Below, piece by piece: positions 46,268-56,700 of a DNA stretch of 64,000 nt. Within the stretch, counting starts at the first letter, position 1, and each line of letters opens with the position of its first letter. The stretch is from Komagataeibacter xylinus (GTDB lineage Bacteria > Pseudomonadota > Alphaproteobacteria > Acetobacterales > Acetobacteraceae), in NCBI RefSeq assembly GCF_009834365.1, contig NZ_CP041348.1, positions 3,137,001 through 3,201,000 on the forward strand, in the 5' to 3' direction. Both the position numbers and the translations under genes were made by a program. A model generated the notes under the pieces. That model had not been told where the DNA came from, searched no databases, and saw nothing but the letters and a program-made list of their open reading frames with translations.

Positions 46268-46284
46268 CTGACAACACCTGTCAG
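46268..46284. promoter_or_regulatory. Palindrome in the SDR-LysR intergenic region
   Basis: CTGACA and TGTCAG form perfect 6-base arms around ACACC, 21 bases before the LysR start. Size and position suit an LTTR autoregulatory site. Confidence 0.4.
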
Positions 46285-46304
46285 GAATAACGAACAAACA
46301 CCCA

Positions 46305-47243
46305 ATGTATGCCGGGGTTGCCGTGGATCGTATCGACCTGTTCCGTATCTTCACCCGCGTGGTGGAAACCACCAGCTTCACCCGCGCTGCCGATACGCTC
46401 AACATGCCGCGCTCCTCGGTCTCGGCCGCCATACAGGAACTCGAGAACCGGCTGGGCACAAGGCTGCTGGCCCGCACCACCCGCTCCGTCACCCCAACGC
46501 CCGATGGCACAGCGTTCTACGAGCACTGCGTGCGGCTGGTCACGGATGTGGAGGAAGCCGAAACCCTGTTTCAAAAAGATCGCACCGCGCCGCGTGGCCT
46601 GCTGCGGGTGAACCTGCCCGGGCGCATCGGGCGGCTGATCGTGGCCCCTGCCCTGCCTGCCTTCCTGCGCGACTACCCCGATATCGACATCGAGCTTGGT
46701 GTAAGCGACCGCACCGTGAACCTGATCGAGGATGGCATCGACTGCGTGCTGCGCGTCGGCCCGCTGGCGGACTCAGCATTGATTGCACGGCAGTTGGGTG
46801 AACTGCCGCTCATCAACGTGGCCAGCCCCACCTATCTGGCGCGCCGGGGCACGCCGCGCACGCCAGCCGACCTGCCGCAGCACGAGGCCGTGCGCTACGC
46901 CTCGCCCGCCACTGGCCGGGTGGAAGCATGGGAATGGATGGCGGACGGCACGGTGCATGGTTTGCAGATGCCCGGCCGGGTTACGGTCAACAGCGCCGAA
47001 GCCCTCGTGGCCTGCGCCCTGGCCGGTCTGGGGCTGATACAGGTGCCAGCCTATGATGTGCGCCACCATATTGCAGCGGGCGAACTCATTGACGTCATGC
47101 CCCGGTGGCGGCCCGAACCCATGCCCATGGCACTGCTCTACCCCCATCGCCGCCATCTGTCGCGCCGGGTGCAGGTGTTTGCCGACTGGCTTGCAACGCT
47201 GCTAGCGGAGGCAATGGATGAACACCCTGGCGAGGCGAATTGA
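46305..47243 (+). CDS. LysR-family transcriptional regulator
   Basis: A 312-residue LTTR. The helix-turn-helix is SFTRAADTLNMPRSSVSAAI near residue 24-43, followed by QELENRLGTRLLARTTRSVT. The effector domain (RGLLRVNLPGRIGRLIVAPA onward) includes DCVLRVGPLADSALIARQLG and LGLIQVPAYDVRHHIAAGEL. A GTG six codons into the frame is an alternative start (VDRIDLFRIF). It is divergent from the SDR gene, the classic LTTR/target layout. It is convergent with nhaA, and an interspersed two-hairpin element lies in the gap. Confidence 0.9.
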   Translation: MYAGVAVDRIDLFRIFTRVVETTSFTRAADTLNMPRSSVSAAIQELENRLGTRLLARTTRSVTPTPDGTAFYEHCVRLVTDVEEAETLFQKDRTAPRGLLRVNLPGRIGRLIVAPALPAFLRDYPDIDIELGVSDRTVNLIEDGIDCVLRVGPLADSALIARQLGELPLINVASPTYLARRGTPRTPADLPQHEAVRYASPATGRVEAWEWMADGTVHGLQMPGRVTVNSAEALVACALAGLGLIQVPAYDVRHHIAAGELIDVMPRWRPEPMPMALLYPHRRHLSRRVQVFADWLATLLAEAMDEHPGEAN

Positions 47244-47251
47244 TAAAGTAA

Positions 47252-47321
47252 AAGTTTCCGGGTGCTGCTTTTAAAAGCAGCGTTCTTTCGAGGCTTTTTG
47301 CAAAAAATCCACCAGAAACTT
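47252..47321 (+). repeat. Two-hairpin interspersed element, copy C
   Basis: Outer arms AAGTTTCCGGGTG and CACCAGAAACTT enclose hairpin 1 (perfect CTGCTTTT/AAAAGCAG) and hairpin 2 (GGCTTTTTGC with AAAAAATCC, including one G-U pair). It fills the gap between the convergent LysR gene and nhaA, ending next to the nhaA stop. Confidence 0.75.
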
Positions 47322-48446
47322 CTATGACCTGCCCCCAAAACGGAGCCATGCCCAGCCCGACAGCGCAGCAATAAGGGAGCCTGCGAATATGCCCAGCTTC
47401 GCAGCCCCCACCAGGGCAGCATCCGTAAAGGCGAGGCTGGCAATGAACAGGCTGATGGTAAAGCCAATGCCACATAAAAGCGAAAGCCCGAACAGCATGT
47501 GCCCCGAGGTCGCCTCCGGCAGGCTTGCCACCCCCAGTCTGGCCGCCAGCACGCTTGCGCCAAAAACGCCCACGGGTTTGCCTACTACCAGCCCCAGCAT
47601 GACCCCAAGCGGCACAGGGGCCAGCAGCATGCCCATATGCGCCCCAGCAAGCGAGACGCCCACATTGAGGAAACCAAACAGCGGCAGCACCAGCCATGTT
47701 ACAACCGCATTCAGGCCCGGTCGGGCCAGCGGGGCGGGCAGGCAGGCGCCAACCGCCACACCCGCCAGCGTTGGCTGCACGCCTGCGCGCACGCACAGCC
47801 CCCATAACAGCACGCCACCCAGCCCATAAACGCCAGCATTGACCACCCCGCAGCGACGGGCCGCAACCAGCCCCGCCAGCACCATGCAGGCCCCCCCCAG
47901 CGCAGGCCAGCAGGGTGCTGAACCGTAGAAGACCGCAATCACCCCGATGCCCAGCAGATCATCAAAAACCGCCAGCGCCATGAGCCACACCCGTGCTGCC
48001 GGGGCTACGCGCGCACCGAGCAGCAGGATGATGGGCAGGGTAAAGGCCGCATCGGTTGCAATCGGTATGGCCCATCCCCGCGCTGCCTCCGCCGCACCAC
48101 GGGTTATGAGGATGTAGGTAAGGGCCGGAGCCACCATGCCGCCCAGCGCGCCAATCAGCGGCAGGGCAACCCTGCGGGGTGAGGAAAGATGGCCATCGCT
48201 GATTTCCTGCCTGATTTCGAGGATGATGGTCAGGAAAAACAGCGCCATCAGCCCATCGGACACCCAGGCGGTCAAAGTGCGTGGCCCTTCTGCGCCCAGA
48301 ATGGAAACGCTGAACGGCCACTGCGCCACCGCCCCATAAGCGCCGGCCCATGGCGAATTGGCCAGTCCGAACCCCAACACGGATGCCAGCAGCAATGCGC
48401 AGGCGCCCCCTGCGGGGGAACGCCAGAAAGCAGTCGGAACACTCAT
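47322..48446 (-). CDS. nhaA: Na+/H+ antiporter NhaA
   Basis: Inner-membrane sodium/proton antiporter. From ATG 48446 the product is 374 residues, near the usual 380-390. It shows the NhaA signatures: LTAWVSDGLMALFFLTIILE, PIATDAAFTLPIILLLGARV with the first conserved Asp, and LMALAVFDDLLGIGVIAVFY with the paired essential Asp residues. LVVGKPVGVFGASVLAARLG follows near the C-terminus. The open frame extends 43 codons upstream, but that part lacks homology. A CPA1-type antiporter gene is upstream on the same strand, separated by a truncated copy of the interspersed element. Role in pH and Na+ homeostasis. Confidence 0.95.
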   Translation of the reverse strand: MSVPTAFWRSPAGGACALLLASVLGFGLANSPWAGAYGAVAQWPFSVSILGAEGPRTLTAWVSDGLMALFFLTIILEIRQEISDGHLSSPRRVALPLIGALGGMVAPALTYILITRGAAEAARGWAIPIATDAAFTLPIILLLGARVAPAARVWLMALAVFDDLLGIGVIAVFYGSAPCWPALGGACMVLAGLVAARRCGVVNAGVYGLGGVLLWGLCVRAGVQPTLAGVAVGACLPAPLARPGLNAVVTWLVLPLFGFLNVGVSLAGAHMGMLLAPVPLGVMLGLVVGKPVGVFGASVLAARLGVASLPEATSGHMLFGLSLLCGIGFTISLFIASLAFTDAALVGAAKLGIFAGSLIAALSGWAWLRFGGRS

Positions 48447-48552
48447 CCCGCTGTCATTGCACCCGAACGCAGCCGCATTGCAATAACCGGCCCCACCACA
48501 CAAACACGGGGCAAAAAGCGTAACCACAAAACAGACGATCCAGCATACAAAA

Positions 48553-48592
48553 ATTCTTGGTGAAGCTTTTTTCAAAAAGCTTCGAATAACGC
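48553..48592 (-). repeat. Two-hairpin interspersed element, copy D (truncated)
   Basis: In minus orientation it holds only the right half: connector AGCGTTATTC, hairpin 2 (GAAGCTTTTTGAAAAAAGCTTC) and outer arm ACCAAGAATTTT. Hairpin 1 and the left arm are absent. It lies between the CPA1 antiporter stop and nhaA. Confidence 0.6.
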
Positions 48593-48615
48593 TGGGGATG
48601 ATTGAAAAAACCTGC

Positions 48616-50214
48616 TCAGATCAAAGCCCCTTCCGCTGTCATCTGCTGCAGGTCGAGTTCATGTTCAAGCTGGTGCAGCACGGCGTCATGGATCTCGCCA
48701 CTGCGGTGCAGGCGCAGCAGTTCGGCGCGGCCTGCCTTTATGGTGGCCAGCAGGGCGCGGTAATGGGCATCCTGCCGCCCCTGCAGCGCCTCCTGCTCGT
48801 GGCTGAAACGCTCGGCCAGTTCCGCACGGTAGGCATATTGCTCAAGCAGGCGGTCATGCACCAGTTGTCCCTCCGCATCATAGGCCAGATGTTGCATGAC
48901 GCGCTCCTGCACGCGGGCAATCAGGGCGCGCGCCTGCGAGACCGACAGGTAATGCCGCTGCCCCGGCACCTGCCCGCGCGCGCCCTCCGTCATGCGGATC
49001 AGCCAGCCGATGGTAGTGCCCTGGCCCAGCACGGTTGCCAAAATGACCACGAAGGTCGCGATCTGCATGATGTCGCGCTCGGGCATGCCCTCGGGCAGCG
49101 CCAGCACGATGGCCAGACTGACCACGCCACGCATGCCGCACCACCCCATGACGACAACATAGGTCATGAACCCCCGTACGCCTGGCCGCCGTGATGGCGG
49201 CACGCAGGCGATGCGCAGCCCCTCGGTCATGGCCATCCACACAAAGCGCGATATCATGACCGCCAGCACAATGCCCATGACGGGGCCGAACACATCCTGC
49301 ACCACCCAGCCCGTGCCCCTGTGGCGCAGCACGATGGCATGCAGCGCCATGCCGATCAGCACGAAAACGAGGGATTCCAGCAAAAACACCAGCACCTCCC
49401 ACACCGCTGCCCAGCGCAGGCGCTCATCGGCGCTGAACACGTCATGCTGCCGCCACCCCAGCACCAGCCCCGCCACAACCGTGGTGATGACCCCCGACGC
49501 CCCGAGCCACTCGCCACCGATATAGGCCACCCAGGGCAGCAGCAGCGTCATGGTAATGCTCAGGATCCGGTCGCGCACCCGGCGCAGCAGCCTGATCCAC
49601 AGCCATCCCAGCCCGCCGCCCACCACCAGCCCGCCCATGGCCAGCCATGCAAAGGTGACAGTGGCATGAACAAGACTGAACGAGCCGGTCAGCACCGCAA
49701 CGGTGGCAAAGCGGTAGATGACAAGGCTCGCCGCGTCATCCAGCAGGCTTTCGCCTTCCAGCAGCGTCGTGATCCGCTCCGGCAGGACCACGTGCTTGAG
49801 CACGGCCTTGGCCGCCACCGCATCGGGTGGGGCGACAATGGCGCCCAGCACGAAACACCCCGCCCACGGCATGGAGGGAATAAGCCAGTGCGCGGCCAGC
49901 CCCACGGCAAATGTGGTGAACGCAACCCCGCCCACCGCAAGTTGCAGGATACCAAACAGGTGCAGGCGAAACGCATGCCAGACGGAAAAATACGCCCCCG
50001 CCAGCAAAAGCGGCGGCAGGAACACGATCAGCACCAGGTCAGGATCGATTTCAAGCACCGGCAGGCCGGGGGCAAGCGCAATGGCAATGCCGCCCAGCAC
50101 AAGGGCTGCAGCCGGTGGCAGGCGCATCTTGCGCGCGGCCAGTTCCAGCCCGACGATAAGCACGATCAGCATGAGGATATACTCAAAGCGCGCTACATTG
50201 GACATGAACATCAT
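48616..50214 (-). CDS. Na+/H+ antiporter, CPA1 family (NhaP/YjcE-like)
   Basis: About 532 residues with 12 predicted helices and a cytoplasmic tail. Signatures are LELAARKMRLPPAAALVLGG at the N-terminus, LVLIVFLPPLLLAGAYFSVW, GAIVAPPDAVAAKAVLKHVV with the PPDAVA motif, and LLEGESLLDDAASLVIYRFA with the ion-site Asp pair. GWCGMRGVVSLAIVLALPEG with the essential Arg follows later. The tail (about 420-532) is charged and rich in His and Gln, perhaps regulatory. Starts at 50214 or 50205 are both possible. It is followed by nhaA on the same strand, so two unrelated Na+/H+ antiporter families sit in tandem. Confidence 0.93.
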   Translation of the reverse strand: MMFMSNVARFEYILMLIVLIVGLELAARKMRLPPAAALVLGGIAIALAPGLPVLEIDPDLVLIVFLPPLLLAGAYFSVWHAFRLHLFGILQLAVGGVAFTTFAVGLAAHWLIPSMPWAGCFVLGAIVAPPDAVAAKAVLKHVVLPERITTLLEGESLLDDAASLVIYRFATVAVLTGSFSLVHATVTFAWLAMGGLVVGGGLGWLWIRLLRRVRDRILSITMTLLLPWVAYIGGEWLGASGVITTVVAGLVLGWRQHDVFSADERLRWAAVWEVLVFLLESLVFVLIGMALHAIVLRHRGTGWVVQDVFGPVMGIVLAVMISRFVWMAMTEGLRIACVPPSRRPGVRGFMTYVVVMGWCGMRGVVSLAIVLALPEGMPERDIMQIATFVVILATVLGQGTTIGWLIRMTEGARGQVPGQRHYLSVSQARALIARVQERVMQHLAYDAEGQLVHDRLLEQYAYRAELAERFSHEQEALQGRQDAHYRALLATIKAGRAELLRLHRSGEIHDAVLHQLEHELDLQQMTAEGALI

Positions 50215-50492
50215 ACCTGTCTCAGCCGGGCCTGTGCCTTTAACGCACAAGCCATGCCATCGATATCTGACAAAATATTCATGGCCATGAGTGGAAATAA
50301 TTCATGTCTTTTTGGTGTCGCTGCGCACCAGTCAATCAATCATGACTACGTGCATGAAATAAAATACTGACACCGCCATGAAACGGCACCGCACGGTGTC
50401 CGTTCATGCCATGCAGGCGGCTCTTCCGCCCCGCGCGCCTGCACCATCGCCTTTACATGCGCCCACCCACTCCAGACAAAGGAGAACAGCCG

Positions 50493-50675
50493 ATGGATGC
50501 ACCCTGCACCCGCCCGGCACAAGGCCCGGACAAGCCCAAGGCCACGGTCAGATCCCCATCCCTCATACTGGCGTCCCCACGGCCCGATACACCACCGGCG
50601 CAGGCCCGGCCCTGCCTGTCGCACCGTCTCGCCAACCCGGCGCAACAGCCAAGGAAAAGCCTTTTCCGCAAATGA
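50493..50675 (+). CDS. Possible small basic protein upstream of the glucan synthase
   Basis: A 60-codon frame with a textbook ribosome site (AAGGAGAACAGCCG then ATG). The product MDAPCTRPAQGPDKPKATVR and onwards is Pro/Arg/Lys-rich, has no hydrophobic segment and matches no family I know. It ends 52 bases before the glucan synthase start. The strong ribosome site is the main evidence; it could be a leader peptide or a genuine small protein. The remainder of 50215-50727 shows nothing else supported. Confidence 0.4.
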   Translation: MDAPCTRPAQGPDKPKATVRSPSLILASPRPDTPPAQARPCLSHRLANPAQQPRKSLFRK

Positions 50676-50727
50676 AAACACAGGGGCGCATGGCGGTTTA
50701 GCGTCATGCGCCCGGCTGGAGCATGAC

Positions 50728-53700
50728 ATGAACGCCACCACACGCCCCTCTCAACCCGGTGGTGCGTTGCGCTCCTGGCTGGCGCGCCTGCCCCGATGGA
50801 CCGCCCAACCGGCATGGCAGGAAGATGCAGCACCGGTCAGAAGCGAGATTTTTGGCCCCGAACGGCTCGAAGCCCACGCCAGAAGCCTGGCCGCGGCCCA
50901 GACCATCACCCCGGACCCGCGCGGATACGGGCAGCCCCTGTCACGCAGGCTGGCGCAGAACAGCGCCTTCCTGCGCGCGGCCGATGTCCGCATTACCGAG
51001 GCCATTCAGGCCGGCAGGCAACTGACCCCCGCCGCGCAGTGGCTGGCCGATAATTACGCCCTGATCGACATGCAGATCCGCGAGACGGACCTCGACCTGC
51101 CGCCGGGCTATTACGCGCGCCTGCCCAAGCTTGCGAGCGGACCGTTTGCCGGCCTGCCACGGGTGTTTGGCGTGACATGGGCGCTCGTGGCGCATACCGA
51201 CAGCAATATCCAGCCCGCCATGCTCTACGCCTATCTGCTGGCCTACCAGAGTGTGACACCACTGAACATTGGCGAACTGTGGGCCGTATCCATCACGCTG
51301 CGCATCGTGCTGATCGAGAACCTGCGCCGGGTCACGAGCGCCATCATGGCCAACAATGCCAGCAGGCGCGAAGCCGATGCCCTGGCGGACCGGCTTGCAG
51401 CCTGCCGGCAGGACACGCCCGCTGCCCTGTCCGCCCTGCTCGCCTCGGTGGCGCCACACACGCTCACCCATGCGTTTACCGCCCAGCTTGCCCACCGCTC
51501 GCGCGGGCTGGACCCGGAAAAGGACCCCGCCCTGATATGGCTGGCGCAACGCCTGGCCGACCGGGGCACCACCATGGATGACGCGGTGCACGACGACCTG
51601 CTTGAACAGGGCGCGTTCAACGCCACCATCCGCAACATCATCACCAGCCTGCGCCTGATCGCGGGGTTTGACTGGACCGAGGCTTTCGAGCGGGTCTGCC
51701 TCGTCAACCGGGTGTTTGCGGCGTATGACAGTTTCACCAAGGCTGATTTTGCCAGCCGCGACCTGTATCGCAAGGCCATAGAGGAACTCGCGCGCGGCAG
51801 CGAACTGAGCGAAATCGCCATAGCCGAACGCGCGGTGGCCCTGGCCCGGCAGGCCGAGACCACCACGCCTGATGACCCGCGCCGCGCCGACCCCGGCTAT
51901 TACCTGCTCATGGCCGGACGGACACGGCTTGAGAACGCCATCGGTTTTCGTCCCCCTGCCAAGCTCACGCTGGTGCGGGCATTCTGCGCACGCGGCATTA
52001 TGGCCTACAGCACTGTCGTCACCGCGCTGACGCTGCTGTTCCTCACCCTGCCGCTGTGGTTGTGCGATGCCGCGATGGGGGGGGCTTCATGGCTGCTGGC
52101 GGCGCTGGCCTTCGTGCCCGCATCCGAGGCGGCGGTAGCGTGCGTGAACCGCCTGGCGCTTGAGGTCATACAGGCCACCGCCCTGCCGGGATTTGAGTTC
52201 AGGGAGGGAATTCCAGCCACACAACGCAGTATGGTGGTGGTGCCCGCCCTGCTCACCTCGCCCGCCACCGTAGCCGCCCTGCTGGCCCGCATCGAGGTGC
52301 ATTACCTTGCCACGCGTGATGACGCAGTGCACTTCGCCCTCCTGACCGACTGGCCCGACAACCCCAACCCGGACGCGCCTGATGACCAGCCCCTGCTGGC
52401 AGCGGCTCTGGCGGGGGTGGCAAAACTCAACCACAAATATGGCCCCGCCCCCGGTGGCACGCGCTTTTTCGTGCTGCACCGCAGGCGGGTATGGGTGGAG
52501 AGCGAACAGGTCTGGATGGGCTGGGAGCGCAAGCGTGGCAAGCTGCACGAACTCAACCGCCTGCTGCGCGGCGCGACCGACACCACCTTCATGCCAGCAG
52601 CACACCCCCTGCCACAGGCCATAAAATACATCATCACGCTTGATGCCGACACGCGCCTGCCGCTTGAAACCGTGCGCCGCCTGATCGGCAAGATCGCCCA
52701 TCCGCTCAATGCCCCGCGCTTCGACCCCGTATCGGGCCGGGTGCATGAAGGCTATGCCATCCTCCAGCCCCGGGTAACGCCTGCCCTGCCGGTGGGCCAC
52801 CACAGCACGCTGTTCCAGCGCATCTATGCCAGCGCCAGCGGCATAGATGCCTATTCCGCCGCCGTGTCCGACCTGTACCAGGACATGTTTGGCGAAGGGT
52901 CATATGCGGGCAAGGGCATATACGACATCGACGCCTTCGAGGCCGCCCTTGCACAGCGCGTGCCGGAATCCACGCTGCTCAGCCATGACCTGTTCGAGGG
53001 CATTTTTGCCCGCGCGGGACTGGTGTCCGACATCGAGGTGGTGGAGGAATTTCCCACCGATTACCTTGTCGCCGCCCAGCGCCTGCATCGCTGGACACGC
53101 GGCGACTGGCAGCTTCTGCCATGGGTCGTGTCGGGTGCGGGCCACACGCCACGCAGCCACGTTTCCGGCATCGCGCAGTGGAAGATGCTCGACAACCTGC
53201 GCCGTACGCTCAGCATGCCGCTGGCACTTGCAGCACTGGTGGGGGCGTGGTTCCTGCCTTTTCATGTGGCCCTTGTCTGGACCGCCTTCATGCTGCTGGC
53301 CATTGCCCTGCCCGCCTTCCTGCCCGTGCTGGCCGACCTCATGCCCCGGCAGGAATGGATCACGCTGCGCAGCTATTTCAGCGTGCTGGGGGCTGCCAGC
53401 GCCGAGGCAGGCGTGATGACCTTCCTCAACATCACCTTCCTGGCCCATCAGGCCAGCTTCATGGCCGATGCGATCGGGCGCACGCTGGTGCGCGTGTTCA
53501 TCACGCGGCGGCACATGCTGCAATGGGTACCGGCCGACCAGTTGACCGACCGCATGCGCCCCGGCCTTGCGGGGTATTACGGGCATATGCTGTCGGGGCC
53601 GGTGATCGCGGCTGGCATTACATCTGGCGTCAGCCTGTGGGCACCGTGGAGCCTGTTCGTGTGCGTGCCGGCGGCGGTGCTGTGGGGGCTTTCGCCCGCC

Positions 53701-56700
53701 ATTGCCATGTGGGCCAGCCGCACGCCGGTCATTGCCGCGCGCTCGCGCCCCTCGCGCACCGATATCCGCGCCCTGCGCATGACGGCGCGGCGGACATGGC
53801 GCTTTTTCGAGACCTATGTCACCCCCGCCGACAACATGCTGCCGCCTGACAATTTTCAGGAAGATCCCACCCCCCTGCTGGCGCGTCGCACCTCGCCCGC
53901 CAATATCGGCCTCTACCTGCTGTGCACCATCAGCGCGCGTGATTTTGGCTGGGCCGGGCTGGCTGATACCGTAGCCCGGCTGGAGGCGACCTTCGCCACC
54001 CTGGCGCGCATGCCACGCTACCGGGGGCATTTCCACAACTGGTATGCAACCGATGACCTGCGCCCGCTCGAGCCTGCCTATGTCTCGAGCGTAGATAGCG
54101 GCAACATGGCCGGTCACCTCATTGCGCTGGCCAGCGCGTGCCAGCGCTGGGCGGAACGCGGGCCGGAAACCGATCCGTGGCGCGAAGGCATTACCGATGC
54201 GCTCAACATCGCCATGGCCGACCTCACCTTCAGCAAGGGCGTGCGCCGCAATCATAGCACGCCCGAGCGGCAGCTGCTGCGCCTGCTCACGGGGCTGAAA
54301 AACGCGGTCCTGTCCGACACTGCCGCCCGGTCGGCAGCCGAACTCGCCCGCCTGCGCCGCCAGGCGGCGGCGGCGGTCGATCATGCCGCCGTGCTGTACA
54401 GCAACCTGCCCGACACGGCGCCTGACATCGCAACAGACCTGCTGTTCTGGGTCGCTGCCCCCCTGCGCGCGCTGGAGAGCCACGAGCGCGACCTTGACCC
54501 GGACCTGTACGCAGGCCTTGGGCCGCGCCTTATGGCCATCGCGCAGGCGGCACGGCACATGGCGCAGGAGATGGATTTCAAATTCCTGTGCGACCCCGCC
54601 CGCAAGCTGCTCTCGATCGGCTACCTTGTAACGGAAGATACGCAGGACACGAACTGCTACGACCTTCTGGCCTCCGAAGCACGGCTGGCGGTGTTTTTCG
54701 CCATCGCCAAGGGCGACATGCCCGCCCAGGACTGGTTCCGTCTTGGCCGCTCCATCACTCCGGTGGGCAACGGGGCGGCGCTGGTGTCGTGGTCGGGCTC
54801 GATGTTTGAATATCTCATGCCCTCGCTGGTCATGCGCGCGCCCATGGGCAGCCTGCTCGAACAGACCAATACGCTGATCGTGCAGCGCCAGATCGCCTAC
54901 GGGCAGGCACGCGGCCTGCCGTGGGGCATATCGGAATCGGCCTATAACGTGCGCGACCTGGAATATACCTACCAGTATTCCAACTTCGGCGTGCCGGGAC
55001 TGGGGCTCAAGCGCGGGCTGGGGCTGGACCGGGTCGTGGCCCCCTACGCCACGGCGCTTGCCGCCATGGTCGACCCGCAAAAGGCAGTGGCCAACCTGTA
55101 CGTGCTGGAAAAAACCGGCGCGCTGGGCCGGTACGGGTTTTATGAATCACTCGATTACACGCCCGGCCGCGTGCCTGACCGCAGCCCTGTCGCGATCATA
55201 CGGGCCTATATGGCGCACCATCAGGGCATGTCGATCCTTGCGGTGGCCGATACGCTCATGGGGGGTATCATGCGCACGCGCTTTCATGATGATCCGCTCA
55301 TGGCCTCGGCCGAACTGCTGTTGCAGGAACGCGCGCCGCGCCGGGGTGCCGTGGCCCGGCCCCTCCCGCTTGAAGATGACAGCAAGGTGCCCGCCCCGGC
55401 CGTCACAATGCCTGCGGGCCGTTATCTTGACCGGGCCGACACGGTGCAGCCGGTAACCCATCTGCTTTCCAACGGGCGGTACACGGTCATGCTCACGGCA
55501 GCGGGGTCGGGCTACAGCCGCTGGCTCGGCCACGCCATCACGCGCTGGCGCGAGGACATGACATGCGATGAATACGGCCAGTACATCTACCTGCGCGACC
55601 GCAGCACGGGCCGGGTATGGTCCGCCACAATGCAGCCCTGCGCCGCGCGACCCGATGAATACGGCGTGGCCTTTCATGAAGACCGCGCCGAGTTCGGCCG
55701 CCGTGACGGCAACCTGACCACGACACTGGAAATATTCGTCTCCGCCGAGGATGACGCCGAGGCCCGCCAGCTTTCGCTCTACAACGCAGGCAGCGAGGCA
55801 ATGGAGCTTGAGGTCACCAGCTACAGCGAACTGGCCCTGCTTGGGCAGGATGCCGATCTGGCGCACCCGGCCTTCACCAAGCTGTTCGTGCAGACCGAAT
55901 ACCTGGCCGAATCCCGCGCGCTGATTGCCACCCGCCGCAGGCGCGCGCCCGATGAGGCCGGGATATGGGTGGCGCAGATGGCCGTGTGTGACAGCGCAGT
56001 CGAGGTGGAAACCGACCGCGCCCACTTTATCGGCCGCCGCCATGATGTGCATGACCCCGCGGCCCTAAATGCGCACGCACGCCTGTCGGGTGCCATCGGC
56101 ACGGTGCTCGACCCGGCCTTTGCCATCCGCACCACGCTCTCCATCCGCCCTGGCGCCATGGCGCGCCTCACGTTGTGGACCATGGCAGCCCCCACCCGCG
56201 CCGCCCTGCTGGACATGATCGACACCCATCAGGACACCACTGCCTTCGAGCGCGTGCGCACGCTGGCCTGGACGCAGGCGCAGGTGCAGTTGCGCCATCT
56301 CGACATCAGCCCCACCACAGCGGACCTGTTCCAGCGCCTTGCGGGCCACATCCTATACGCAGGTCCGGCCCTGCGTGCCGATGCCGCGACCATTGCCCGA
56401 GGTGCCGGGCCGCAGCCGCTGCTGTGGGCGCAGGGCATTTCAGGCGACCTGCCGCTGCTCGTGCTGCGCATAAGGGCGGCGGATGACACGGCTCTGGTGC
56501 GCCTGTTGCTTGTGGCGCAGGAATATCTGCGCCTCAAGCAGGTGGCGGTGGATCTTGTCATCATCAATGAACATCCGTCCTCCTACATGCAGGACCTGCA
56601 GGTGGCACTCGACCAGATGGTGCATGCCACGCCGCGCACGCCCAGTACGGCGGGTTCGGTGCGCGTGCTGCGTGCCGATCTCGTAACACCCGTGGTGCTG

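Noticed and set aside
52900..55080. 726-codon minus-strand frame inside the glucan synthase
   Set aside because: Shadow of the GC-rich synthase coding strand; the sense frame has continuous recognised domains.
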